Source: Fen-1298 sp050015675
Lineage (GTDB): Bacteria > Bacteroidota > Ignavibacteria > UBA10030
NCBI GenBank assembly: GCA_050015675.1
Contig: JBEKAY010000001.1
Coordinates: 1-64,000, forward strand
DNA: 64,000 nt
Direction: 5' to 3'
Shown piece after piece: positions 36,534 through 44,879 of the stretch. The notes beneath the pieces are model-generated. The model did no database searches. It saw only the letters and a list, made by a program, of their open reading frames with translations, and was not told the DNA's origin. The translations under genes and the position numbers were made by a program. How positions within the stretch are numbered: position 1 is the stretch's first letter; each line of letters begins with the position of its first letter.

Positions 36534-37238
36534 ATGCAAATAAAAGTCATTGGAATCATTGGAGGCATTGCCCCTCCATCGACAATAGATTATTACCAGA
36601 AAATAATTTCTGGATTTCAGGAAAAAGGAAAGACTCGTCAATATCCATTAATATTGATTAATAGTATTGATATGACGCAGATGTTAGATTTAGTCGCAGA
36701 AGAAGAATATGGCGCATTGGTCGATTATTTAAGCGGTGAGATACAGAAGCTGAAAAATGGCGGTGCAGATTTTGCTGTATTAGCATCCAATACACCGCAC
36801 ATTGTTTTTGAACAATTGCAGAAGAGATCTCATATCCCATTAATCAGTATCGTTAATGTGACAGTCGTGTATGCAAAAAAGCTCGGCATGAAAAAGCTTG
36901 GACTCTTTGGAACAAAATCCACAATGCAAAGCGGATTTTATCAAGCCGGATTTCTCAAAGAAGGTATTGAGATTATAACACCATCTCCTAAATCGCAAAA
37001 TTATATTCATGATAAATATATGAATGAGTTTGTAAAGGGAATATTTCTTGAAGAAACAAAAAAAGCATTTGTTGACATTGTTCTTCAAATGATAAAGCAA
37101 AACAATATAGAAGGCTTGATATTAGGCGGAACGGAATTACCCTTTATCTTAAAAGAAGAGGATTTTATTAATTTCAAATTGTTGAATACAACCGAAATAC
37201 ATGTGGAAAGCATTCTTAAATACGCTATGGCAGTTTGA
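36534..37238 (+). CDS. aspartate/glutamate racemase-like protein without catalytic cysteines
   Basis: 234-aa protein of the Asp/Glu/hydantoin racemase superfamily: VIGIIGGIAPPSTIDYY at the N-terminus, VLASNTPHIV in the middle and GLILGGTELPF near the end. The two catalytic cysteines of the family lie in CNTxH and GCTE motifs. Here they are Ser85 (SNTPH) and Gly199 (GGTE). Ordinary two-cysteine racemisation is therefore not possible. It may act by another mechanism or bind rather than convert amino acids. It runs on to the flavin reductase gene after 22 nt. Confidence 0.85.
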   Translation: MQIKVIGIIGGIAPPSTIDYYQKIISGFQEKGKTRQYPLILINSIDMTQMLDLVAEEEYGALVDYLSGEIQKLKNGGADFAVLASNTPHIVFEQLQKRSHIPLISIVNVTVVYAKKLGMKKLGLFGTKSTMQSGFYQAGFLKEGIEIITPSPKSQNYIHDKYMNEFVKGIFLEETKKAFVDIVLQMIKQNNIEGLILGGTELPFILKEEDFINFKLLNTTEIHVESILKYAMAV

Positions 37239-37260
37239 AATTCGATACTGGAAAATCGTA

Positions 37261-37842
37261 ATGAAAATACAACTTGGCCCAAAAGATATTATTTTTCCTG
37301 TGCCAGCAGCTCTTGTAGTTTCAGGCACATATAAAAAGCCAAATATTATTACCGTTTCATGGATTGGAATGATGAGTTCATCACCTTCTATTATCGGTAT
37401 ATCATTAGAAAGAAATAGATATTCATTTGAATTAATTAATAAGCAAAAAGAATTTTCTGTTAATATCCCTTCATCAAAATTATTTATTGAAACGGACTAT
37501 TGCGGCATTGTATCCGGAAGGAATACTGACAAATTTAAAGATACAGGATTGACACCGTTAAAAAGCAAAAATATAGTTCCTCCGATTATTCAAGAATGCC
37601 CTTTCAATATGGAGTGCATAGTTGTTAATGAATTCCCTTTTAAAAAGTACCTTGTCTTTTTCGGAGAAATCATTGAAACACATATTGATGCTGACAAAAT
37701 TGATGGACTGAAAACTAAAGATATTGATATATCTAAAGTAGATCCTTTAGTGTATTGTGCAACAATTCGAGAATATTGGTCTATTGGCAAAAAATTGGGG
37801 AACAGTTTTTCCGTTGGTAAAAATATGAAAACCAAGAAATAA
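37261..37842 (+). CDS. flavin reductase-like FMN-binding protein
   Basis: 193-aa split-barrel flavoprotein. Visible are PVPAALVVSGTYKKPNIITVSWIGMMSSSPSIIGISL (shown here as family layout only by its first half PVPAALVVSG and SWIGMMSSSP), then FSVNIPSS and a C-terminal YWSIGKKLG. These are the usual FMN-binding and dimer elements of flavin reductase-like/DIM6 proteins. ATG 37261 is preferred; the frame extends upstream into the racemase-like gene. It may supply reduced flavin to an unseen oxygenase. Confidence 0.8.
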   Translation: MKIQLGPKDIIFPVPAALVVSGTYKKPNIITVSWIGMMSSSPSIIGISLERNRYSFELINKQKEFSVNIPSSKLFIETDYCGIVSGRNTDKFKDTGLTPLKSKNIVPPIIQECPFNMECIVVNEFPFKKYLVFFGEIIETHIDADKIDGLKTKDIDISKVDPLVYCATIREYWSIGKKLGNSFSVGKNMKTKK

Positions 37843-37930
37843 AAAATAACTGCATACGTTTGGCAACATAGAATAGAAAATAGTTTTGAAAGCAAAAGTT
37901 AAAGAAAAGTTGAACAAGGAAAACAATACT

Positions 37931-38290
37931 ATGGAAATAGTCAATGTAAAGGATAAAATCAGTAGAATAAAAGAATATTGGCAGCCTAAAATAATTGGGG
38001 AGTTAAATAATCAATTAGTGAAAGTTGCAAAATTAAAAGGTGAGTTTATCATGCATCGTCATGATAATGAAGATGAACTGTTTTATGTTGTAGAAGGATC
38101 TCTTGAAATTGAATTAAAAGAAAAGACTATTCGAATAAATGAAGGCGATTTTGTGATTATCCCAAAAGGAATAGAGCATAAGCCCATTGCCCAAAAAGAA
38201 GTTCTTGTTATGATGTTTGAACCTAACACAACGTTAAACACGGGAAATGTTCTAAATGAATTGACGCAAAAACAACTTGAGAAACTATAA
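37931..38290 (+). CDS. small cupin-domain protein
   Basis: 119-aa single cupin. Motif 1 reads MHRHDNEDELFYVVEGSLEI with two His and one Glu as metal ligands. Motif 2 follows as GDFVIIPKGIEHKP with the third His. It is probably a metal-binding protein or small isomerase/dioxygenase-like enzyme; the substrate is unknown. ATG 37931 is chosen because the upstream in-frame codons are Lys-rich and unconserved-looking. Confidence 0.85.
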   Translation: MEIVNVKDKISRIKEYWQPKIIGELNNQLVKVAKLKGEFIMHRHDNEDELFYVVEGSLEIELKEKTIRINEGDFVIIPKGIEHKPIAQKEVLVMMFEPNTTLNTGNVLNELTQKQLEKL

Positions 38291-38335
38291 TTGGACACAC
38301 TGACAGGTTTAATAAAAAATATTAATGAAAATAAA

Positions 38336-38358
38336 ACTATGTCTCAACCATCCACACT
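38336..38358 (+). repeat. probable relic of the leuC start
   Basis: Around ATG 38340 the sequence encodes MSQPSTLQ and stops after 14 codons. Aligned on the ATG, it agrees at 19 of 23 bases with the real leuC start at 38814 (MTQPLTLFQ), including ACTATG and CTCAACCA. The OsmC gene lies between the two, so this looks like the scar of an insertion at the leuC start. Confidence 0.45.
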
Positions 38359-38384
38359 TCAGATAGAATGTTGCAGATCATAAA

Positions 38385-38765
38385 ATGATACAAACAGAAA
38401 ATGAAGAAATAAATTATAAGACGAAGTTTTCTAATGGTGAACATTCAGCTTTTTCAGATACGACGATTGACAAAGGGGGAAGTAATTCCGGCTTTAGACC
38501 GCATGAACTTCTTGAAGCAGCAGTAGCAAGTTGCATGAATATGCACATAAGAATGTTTGCTGAAAGTCATGACATTGATGTTTCTGATGTAAAAACAGAA
38601 GTATCGCTTAATAGAAACGATCCTGAATTTGCTGTATTCGAATACAGGGTAGAAGTTGACGGAAAGTTAACGGGATTGGAAAAAGAGAAGCTTCTACAGA
38701 TAGTACAGAGTTGCCCAGTAAAAAAAACGTTATCAAAGAGAATAGATTTTAGATATATCAGATAA
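38385..38765 (+). CDS. OsmC/Ohr family peroxidase-like protein
   Basis: 126-aa OsmC-type protein. The two redox cysteines are in AAVASCMNMHIRM and VQSCPVKKTLSKRI. RPHELLEAAVASC matches the family N-terminal helix. It probably reduces organic hydroperoxides using a dithiol, though YhfA-like members have no shown activity. It is the last AT-rich inserted gene before leuC. Confidence 0.85.
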   Translation: MIQTENEEINYKTKFSNGEHSAFSDTTIDKGGSNSGFRPHELLEAAVASCMNMHIRMFAESHDIDVSDVKTEVSLNRNDPEFAVFEYRVEVDGKLTGLEKEKLLQIVQSCPVKKTLSKRIDFRYIR

Positions 38766-38813
38766 CTGATGTTAGGCAAAGAAAATAATTTATCAAATTA
38801 AACGGATTATACT

Positions 38814-40226
38814 ATGACTCAACCACTGACACTCTTTCAAAAAGTATGGAATCGACATGTCGTTATACAGGAACCAGATTCACCAGTGGTACTGTATATC
38901 GATTTACAGCTTGTTCATGAAGTTACTTCACCTCAGGCATTTGATGGTTTGCGTCGTCGCGGACTCAAAGTGCGGCGTCCTGATCGAACTGTCGGCACAA
39001 TGGATCACAGCATTCCGACCTTGCCGCCATCGGTTCCGATCTCTGATGAACTTGCTGCAAAACAAATGCAGCAGATGGAAGTGAATGCACAGGAATTTGG
39101 TTTCCGTCTCTATGGAAAAAATCATCCGCAGCGCGGTATTGTCCATATCATCGGACCAGAACTTGGTTTTACTCAACCAGGAATGACCATTGTTTGCGGT
39201 GATAGTCACACAGCAACGCATGGTGCGTTTGGTGCACTCGCGTTTGGTATCGGCACTAGCGAAGTTGAACACGTACTTGCGACACAATGTCTCTTGCAGC
39301 GGCCTCCAAAAACAATGGAAGTTCGTATTGAGGGAAAACTCAGTAAAGGCGTGACAGCAAAAGATATCATTCTTGCGCTGCTTGCAAAGATTGGCGTTGG
39401 CGGCGGCACAGGGCACGTTATAGAATATACCGGATCAGCCGTTCGTTCGCTTTCTATGGAGGAACGCATGACCGTCTGTAACATGTCCATCGAAGGCGGT
39501 GCTCGAGCCGGTATGATGGCTCCGGACGACAAGACGTTTGAGTTTCTCGCAAATCGGGAGTTTGTTCCGAAAGGCGATGCATGGGAAAAAGCTTTGAAGA
39601 ACTGGCGTTCTTTGCCGACAGATGCAGGTGCAAAATACGATACAATGGTCATGTTAAACATATCAGAACTTGAGCCGATGTTGACCTTCGGTACGAATCC
39701 GGGAATGGGAATGTCTGTTACTGGACGGATTCCTAATCCAGCGAGTTTAAGTAATGCAACGGACAAACAAACACTGGAGAAATCGCTTCACTATATGGGC
39801 CTCCAACCCAACGAAACTCTTGCAGGAAAGAAGATCGATGTTGTATTTATAGGGAGCTGTACAAACGGACGTATATCTGATCTACGTGAAGCTGCGCGCG
39901 TATTCCAAGGACGCAAAGTTGCACCAAATGTACGCGCGATGGTTGTACCTGGCTCACAGGAAATCAAGCGGCAGGCGGAAGCGGAAGGATTGCATAAAAT
40001 ATTTACTGATGCCGGCGCCGAATGGCGTGAGTCCGGATGTTCGATGTGCATTGCAATGAATGGAGATGAAATCAAAGCAGGCCAATATGCCGTCTCGACG
40101 AGCAATCGCAATTTCGAAGGACGGCAAGGCAAAGGCGGACGAACGTTTCTTGCTTCTCCGCTTACTGCTGCGGCTGCCGCAGTTACTGGTAAGATCACAG
40201 ATGTTCGCACCTTACTCATGGATTGA
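38814..40226 (+). CDS. leuC: 3-isopropylmalate dehydratase large subunit
   Basis: Aconitase-superfamily subunit that isomerises 2- to 3-isopropylmalate with LeuD. Cluster cysteines are in FIGSCTNGRISDLREAA and SGCSMCIAMNGD. CGDSHTATHGAFGALAFGIG carries active-site residues. The length of 470 aa is that of bacterial LeuC. It is followed 3 nt later by a methyltransferase gene that separates it from leuD. Confidence 0.96.
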   Translation: MTQPLTLFQKVWNRHVVIQEPDSPVVLYIDLQLVHEVTSPQAFDGLRRRGLKVRRPDRTVGTMDHSIPTLPPSVPISDELAAKQMQQMEVNAQEFGFRLYGKNHPQRGIVHIIGPELGFTQPGMTIVCGDSHTATHGAFGALAFGIGTSEVEHVLATQCLLQRPPKTMEVRIEGKLSKGVTAKDIILALLAKIGVGGGTGHVIEYTGSAVRSLSMEERMTVCNMSIEGGARAGMMAPDDKTFEFLANREFVPKGDAWEKALKNWRSLPTDAGAKYDTMVMLNISELEPMLTFGTNPGMGMSVTGRIPNPASLSNATDKQTLEKSLHYMGLQPNETLAGKKIDVVFIGSCTNGRISDLREAARVFQGRKVAPNVRAMVVPGSQEIKRQAEAEGLHKIFTDAGAEWRESGCSMCIAMNGDEIKAGQYAVSTSNRNFEGRQGKGGRTFLASPLTAAAAAVTGKITDVRTLLMD

Positions 40227-40229
40227 ATA

Positions 40230-41030
40230 ATGGACGTACAAACCTATCAGTGGAATGCAATTGATTATGCTAAAAGTTCCAGTGTCCAGCAGCAATGGGC
40301 ACGCGAGCTTATTCACAAATTAAGTTTGATGGGCAATGAAACATTGCTCGATATCGGATCTGGCGATGGTAAGGTTACAACAGAAATCGCTAGTTATTTA
40401 TCGAACGGGTCTATCATCGGCATTGATAGCTCGGAAGCGATGATCGCACTTGCGCAAAGTAAATATTCGACAGGTGTTTTTCCCAATGTGCGGTTTCAGC
40501 ACGCAGATGCAAGCAGCTTAAAGTTCGAAAATGAGTTCGATGTGGTCTTTTCTAATGCGACTTTGCATTGGATCATTGATCAACGCCTTGTACTGCAAGG
40601 TATCTATAGAAGTCTGAAATGTGGCGGTAAAATCCTCTTGCAAATGGGTGGACGCGGCAATGCAGCGGATGTATTGGCTGTATTCGATAAATTAATTGAA
40701 GCAAACGAATGGCATGGTTACTTTCGTGGATTTGCTTTTCCTTATGGCTTTTATGATGCCGAAGAATACCGTCTATGGCTGCGTGAGGCAGGATTTCAAG
40801 CAAAACGTATCGAGTTAATACCAAAGGATGCAATTCACCAAGACCGCATTGCCTTTAAAGCATGGATTCGAACAACCTGGCTTCCGTATACACAGCGAGT
40901 GCCGGAAGAAAAGAGAGACACCTTTATTGCCCGGTTAGCGGATGATTATATTCAGCGGCATTCTGTTGATGAAAATGGCATGGTTCATGTTAATATGATG
41001 CGGCTTGAGATCGAAGCCGTAAAACGATAA
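40230..41030 (+). CDS. SAM-dependent methyltransferase (trans-aconitate methyltransferase-like)
   Basis: 266-aa class I methyltransferase with LLDIGSGDGKVTTEIA, IGIDSSEAMIALAQSKY and FDVVFSNATLHWI, plus LKCGGKILLQMGGRGN. The VFSNATLHWI motif and overall length resemble trans-aconitate 2-methyltransferase (Tam). Its position between the two isopropylmalate isomerase subunits is suggestive: aconitase-type isomerases can release trans-side products, and Tam also methylates isopropylmalate. That it protects or modifies a leucine-pathway intermediate is inference. Confidence 0.8.
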   Translation: MDVQTYQWNAIDYAKSSSVQQQWARELIHKLSLMGNETLLDIGSGDGKVTTEIASYLSNGSIIGIDSSEAMIALAQSKYSTGVFPNVRFQHADASSLKFENEFDVVFSNATLHWIIDQRLVLQGIYRSLKCGGKILLQMGGRGNAADVLAVFDKLIEANEWHGYFRGFAFPYGFYDAEEYRLWLREAGFQAKRIELIPKDAIHQDRIAFKAWIRTTWLPYTQRVPEEKRDTFIARLADDYIQRHSVDENGMVHVNMMRLEIEAVKR

Positions 41031-41062
41031 ATTCAATTTCAATCATTAAAGACTAAAAAATT

Positions 41063-41653
41063 ATGGCAACATTTACGAAACTTACATCACGCGTCGTTCC
41101 ACTGCTTGTGGATAACATCGACACAGATCAAATCATTCCAGCGCGGTTTCTTAAGGTTACCGACAAAAATGGACTTGGCGAACAGCTGTTTTGCGATTGG
41201 CGGTACAATGCCGATAGTTCTCCAAAATCTGAATTTGTGTTAAACCAACCGCAACACCATGGAGCGCAGGTGCTTTTAGCGGGAGATAATTTTGGATGCG
41301 GTTCGTCGCGTGAACATGCACCGTGGGCGCTCACAGCTTTCGGATTTCGAGCAGTTATCAGCACTACAATTGCGGATATTTTCCGCAGCAATTCGATGAA
41401 GAATGGGCTTCTTCCAATCATTCTCACGCAAGAAGAACATCGACAGTTGAAAGAAGAAATTCAGAAGTCGCCCAATGCCGAAGTAACAATTGATCTTGAG
41501 AAACAGCACATAGTTTTTCCATCTGGAAAAAACGCGTCGTTTCCAATTGATCCGTTTTCAAAATTCTGCCTCTTGAACGGCGTCGATGAATTGGAATACT
41601 TGCGGCGGTTCAACAAACAGGTAGAACAATACGAAGAGAAGTACGCAAAATAA
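41063..41653 (+). CDS. leuD: 3-isopropylmalate dehydratase small subunit
   Basis: Swivelling domain partner of LeuC. Motifs are NIDTDQIIPARFLK and GDNFGCGSSREHAPWAL, with FRSNSMKNGLLP following. The length of 196 aa is the usual long LeuD. It is 14 nt before proC. Confidence 0.96.
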   Translation: MATFTKLTSRVVPLLVDNIDTDQIIPARFLKVTDKNGLGEQLFCDWRYNADSSPKSEFVLNQPQHHGAQVLLAGDNFGCGSSREHAPWALTAFGFRAVISTTIADIFRSNSMKNGLLPIILTQEEHRQLKEEIQKSPNAEVTIDLEKQHIVFPSGKNASFPIDPFSKFCLLNGVDELEYLRRFNKQVEQYEEKYAK

Positions 41654-41666
41654 CGGAGAACAGGCT

Positions 41667-42539
41667 ATGCAGACAAAGGGAAAAGAAGTGATGAAGGAAT
41701 ACGAAGAACACCACCATATCGATCGACCAATTGCTATTCTTGGTGCTGGCAATATGGGATCGGCATTGATGAAGGGTATCATCAACGCGAAGCTGACGCC
41801 GGCAAAAAAAATAATTGCATGCGATGTCAATCCAGAGAAACTGCAATCCCTTGCATCGGAATGGAAAGTTCGCACAACGCTCGATATCAAAGAAGCAGTT
41901 AAAGATTCTGACATTTTATTACTCTGTGTGAAGCCGCAAACACTTTCCAAAGTATTGGAGATTATGAAAAAGCCAATTCGGCCAAATCATCTCGTGATTT
42001 CCATTGTAGCTGGAATGCGGATTGCGTTCATTCAACAGATGCTCGGAACGAATCTTGGCATTGTGCGTACGATGCCGAATATTGCTGCGACGGTTGATGA
42101 GGGCGCTGCCGCTGTTGCATTCGGAAAACATGTAACCGCTGAACAACAAAAAATTGCAAAATCCATCTTCGAAGCTGTTGGCGAAGTAGTTGTAGTCACC
42201 GAAGATCAGCTTGATGCCGTAACCGGCCTCAGCGGCAGTGGTCCGGCATACATTTATATGGTGATTGAAGCGCTCATTGATGGCGGAGTGAAAATGGGAT
42301 TGTCTCGTGACATTTCCACAAAGCTTGCCATTCAAACGGTTCTCGGCTCGGCAAAGTTAGCTAAATCTTCTGGTTTGCATCCTGCAATTTTGCGCGATCA
42401 AGTGACGACACCTGGTGGAACAACTATCAATGCAATTCACGAACTTGAATCGCATGGCCTCCGCTCAATGCTAATTGATGCAGTTGCGACAGCAACACGC
42501 AGATCAGAAGAGTTGAGTAAAATAATGAACCACCTATAG
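41667..42539 (+). CDS. proC: pyrroline-5-carboxylate reductase
   Basis: Last step of proline synthesis. The NAD(P)H fold is IAILGAGNMGSALMKGI. VRTMPNIAATVDEGAAAV and the C-terminal signature VTTPGGTTINAIHELE with LSGSGPAY complete the family. The 290-aa length includes a ~20-residue N-terminal extension; ATG 41691 is an alternative start. CGGAG lies 8 nt before ATG 41667. Proline synthesis is not linked to the BCAA pathway except through glutamate, made by GltBD. Confidence 0.94.
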   Translation: MQTKGKEVMKEYEEHHHIDRPIAILGAGNMGSALMKGIINAKLTPAKKIIACDVNPEKLQSLASEWKVRTTLDIKEAVKDSDILLLCVKPQTLSKVLEIMKKPIRPNHLVISIVAGMRIAFIQQMLGTNLGIVRTMPNIAATVDEGAAAVAFGKHVTAEQQKIAKSIFEAVGEVVVVTEDQLDAVTGLSGSGPAYIYMVIEALIDGGVKMGLSRDISTKLAIQTVLGSAKLAKSSGLHPAILRDQVTTPGGTTINAIHELESHGLRSMLIDAVATATRRSEELSKIMNHL

Positions 42540-42552
42540 TCAGAGAGATAGA

Positions 42553-42611
42553 TGCGGCTAAAGCCGAGACTCTTTTATTAATTTATTCCACGAGCTGAAG
42601 CTTACGGTAAT
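42553..42611 (+). repeat. two-hairpin element in the proC-leuB gap
   Basis: A CGGCT-AA-AGCCG hairpin with a T-rich tail, then after about 20 nt a second imperfect hairpin (CCACGAGC...GCTTACGG). This resembles a paired-hairpin repeat that I have seen scattered in FCB-type and other genomes, here in degenerate form. It could also serve as a weak terminator after proC. Confidence 0.4.
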
Positions 42612-42679
42612 TATACTAATATTATTAAAACAAAATTAAAGAATAAAAGAAATAATAATTAAGGAGAGATAGAATAACA

Positions 42680-43741
42680 ATGGGAAAGAAATATACTATT
42701 GCGGTCATTGGCGGTGATGGCACCGGACCTGAAGTGGTTGCCGAGGGTTTGAAAGTTCTGAAAGCTGTTTCTAAGAAATATGATTTTTCTTATGATACGA
42801 CAATGTTTGATTATGGCGGCGACCGGTATCTCAAAACTGGAAAAACTATTACCGATGATGAGCTAGAAGGGTTAAAAAAATTTGATGCGATTTATCTGGG
42901 TGCAATCGGACATCCGGACGTGAAACCTGGCATTCTCGAGCAGGGGATTTTGTTGAAGACGCGTTTTGCTCTCGATCAGTATATCAATTTGCGTCCAATC
43001 AAGTTGTATAATGAAGCGTTTTGTCCGCTGAAGGATAAAAAACCAGATGATATCGATTTTGTCGTAGTGCGCGAGAACTCCGAAGGCTTGTATAAAGGGT
43101 TAGGCAGTTTTGAAAATAAAGGCACGAAGGACGAGGTTGCAATTCAGATATCTCATAATACGCGCAAAGGTGTTGAACGCTGCATACGCTATGCATTCGA
43201 GTACTGTAGAAAGCGCAACAGCAAGAAGCGAAAAGTAACGCTCTGCGGAAAAACAAATGTATTGACATTTGCGTGGGACCTTTGGCAGCGCACATTTGAT
43301 GAAGTGAAAAAAGAATATCCGGATATTCAGACAGATTACGCGCACGTTGATGCGACAACGATGTGGTTTGTGAAAAATCCTGAGTGGTTCGATGTTATCG
43401 TAACGGATAATATGTTTGGTGATATCATAACAGATCTTGGCGCAATGGTGCAGGGTGGTATGGGAATTGCAGCCGGCGGTAATATTAATCCGGAAGGTGT
43501 TTCCATGTTTGAGCCAATCGGCGGATCTGCTCCGAAGTATACCGGAAAACATGTCATTAATCCGCTTGCAGCGATTTGTGCAATGGGGATGCTGTTAGAA
43601 ACAATCGGAGAAGAAAAAGCCGGTAAAGCAATCGAGAATGCAGTGATCAAGATTGTACAGAAAAAACTCAAGACTCTCGCGGCAGGAAAGATGGGCTATA
43701 CGACCGAAGAGATAGGCGATATGGTTGCTGCAGGGATTTGA
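42680..43741 (+). CDS. leuB: 3-isopropylmalate dehydrogenase
   Basis: Isocitrate/isopropylmalate dehydrogenase family, 353 aa, converting 3-isopropylmalate to 2-ketoisocaproate. Motifs are IGGDGTGPEVVAEGLKVL, the substrate loop LLKTRFALDQYINLRP, VVRENSEGLYKG, and the metal region TDNMFGDIITDLGAMV, then GSAPKYTGKHVINP. The closely related tartrate and homoisocitrate dehydrogenases are alternatives, but the leuACD neighbours decide for leucine synthesis. AAGGAGAG is the ribosome site. Confidence 0.88.
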   Translation: MGKKYTIAVIGGDGTGPEVVAEGLKVLKAVSKKYDFSYDTTMFDYGGDRYLKTGKTITDDELEGLKKFDAIYLGAIGHPDVKPGILEQGILLKTRFALDQYINLRPIKLYNEAFCPLKDKKPDDIDFVVVRENSEGLYKGLGSFENKGTKDEVAIQISHNTRKGVERCIRYAFEYCRKRNSKKRKVTLCGKTNVLTFAWDLWQRTFDEVKKEYPDIQTDYAHVDATTMWFVKNPEWFDVIVTDNMFGDIITDLGAMVQGGMGIAAGGNINPEGVSMFEPIGGSAPKYTGKHVINPLAAICAMGMLLETIGEEKAGKAIENAVIKIVQKKLKTLAAGKMGYTTEEIGDMVAAGI

Positions 43742-43768
43742 CAAGATATCTTTCATGTGGATTGCATC

Positions 43769-44863
43769 ATGAACATTCAAGTACCATTTATTTTGCTTGG
43801 TTTAGGTCCTGTGGGTCGGACTCTGGTGCGTCAAATTCTTGACACGCACAAAACCGTCGCGCAGAGAACAGGAATTCAGTTTGTCCTTGCAGGCATTTCT
43901 GATTCGTCGGGTTTGATGTGGGAGAACGAGGGTATTTCCGAAGAAATGCTACAGAAAATTCTGCGCGATACCGATGATCGTAGAAAACTCAACGGTGTTG
44001 CGGATCTTCATCCGCACACAAAACTCTACGATGTTCTTCTTCCCGGTACTCTTCTCGTGGATGCGACACATTCATTGGAAACGACCCCCATTGTTCAGGA
44101 TGCATTGAAGGCAGGATGCGGTATTGTGGTTGCAAATAAAATGCCGCTTGCTGCTGAATGGGCAAAAGCAAAAATGTATTACGATCATCCGTTGATTCGA
44201 TATGAAGCGACAGTGGGCGCCGGACTTCCTCTCATTTCCACGTTACGATACCTGCTCGATACGGGAGATGAAATTACAAGTATCGAAGCATCTGTAAGTG
44301 GCACGTTGGGGTTTTTGTGCACCGCGCTGGAATTGGGAGTTCCATATTCTGTCGCTGTGGCAAATGCAAAGAATATGGGCTACACAGAACCGGACCCTCG
44401 GGACGATTTGAGCGGATATGACATCGTACGAAAAGCGTTGATTCTTGCGCGCACCGCCGGCTGGCCGTTAGAGATGAATAATCTCACTTCAGAACCAATG
44501 TATCCGCAGACTTGGGCCGGACGAACAGTCGAAGAATTTATGTCGGCACTCCCATCGCTCGATGAAATGTATGCTTCACAAGTCCGGCTGGCACAGAGTG
44601 AAGGGAGAAGCCTTCGGTATGTTGCACATATGACTTCCAAGGGCGGCAGGGTCGGATTAACTTCGGTTGCAAAAGATGATCACATCGGATCAAAAAGCGG
44701 TCCGGCAAATTCTGTTGCGATCTTTACACATCGTTATCAAGAAATGCCGCTTGTTATCTCCGGACCCGGTGCAGGTCCCGAAATCAAAGCTGCTGGCGTG
44801 ATGGAAGACATGCTTCAATTAGCAAATATATTGCAGAACAAAACTATACCTTCAAATCTTTAA
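43769..44863 (+). CDS. hom: homoserine dehydrogenase (monofunctional)
   Basis: NAD(P)H enzyme that reduces aspartate semialdehyde to homoserine. N-terminal LLGLGPVGRTLVRQIL is the cofactor fold. VGAGLPLISTLRYLL, SVSGTLGFLC and GYTEPDPRDDLSGYD carry the catalytic Lys and substrate residues. 364 aa, no ACT domain, so no threonine feedback site is visible. It sits 16 nt before a second homoserine dehydrogenase domain in thrA, with which it shares the GYTEPDPR and LSGT core. ATG 43769 is preferred over GTG 43757. Confidence 0.93.
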   Translation: MNIQVPFILLGLGPVGRTLVRQILDTHKTVAQRTGIQFVLAGISDSSGLMWENEGISEEMLQKILRDTDDRRKLNGVADLHPHTKLYDVLLPGTLLVDATHSLETTPIVQDALKAGCGIVVANKMPLAAEWAKAKMYYDHPLIRYEATVGAGLPLISTLRYLLDTGDEITSIEASVSGTLGFLCTALELGVPYSVAVANAKNMGYTEPDPRDDLSGYDIVRKALILARTAGWPLEMNNLTSEPMYPQTWAGRTVEEFMSALPSLDEMYASQVRLAQSEGRSLRYVAHMTSKGGRVGLTSVAKDDHIGSKSGPANSVAIFTHRYQEMPLVISGPGAGPEIKAAGVMEDMLQLANILQNKTIPSNL

Positions 44864-44879
44864 ACGATAGAGAAATCAC

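Noticed and set aside
27060..38813. GTTATGC, GTTAAGC and GTTAGGC motifs at cargo gene ends, resembling integron attC cores
   Set aside because: No paired R''/L'' motifs, no foldable attC-sized repeat and no integrase; short motifs of this kind are expected by chance in AT-rich DNA.
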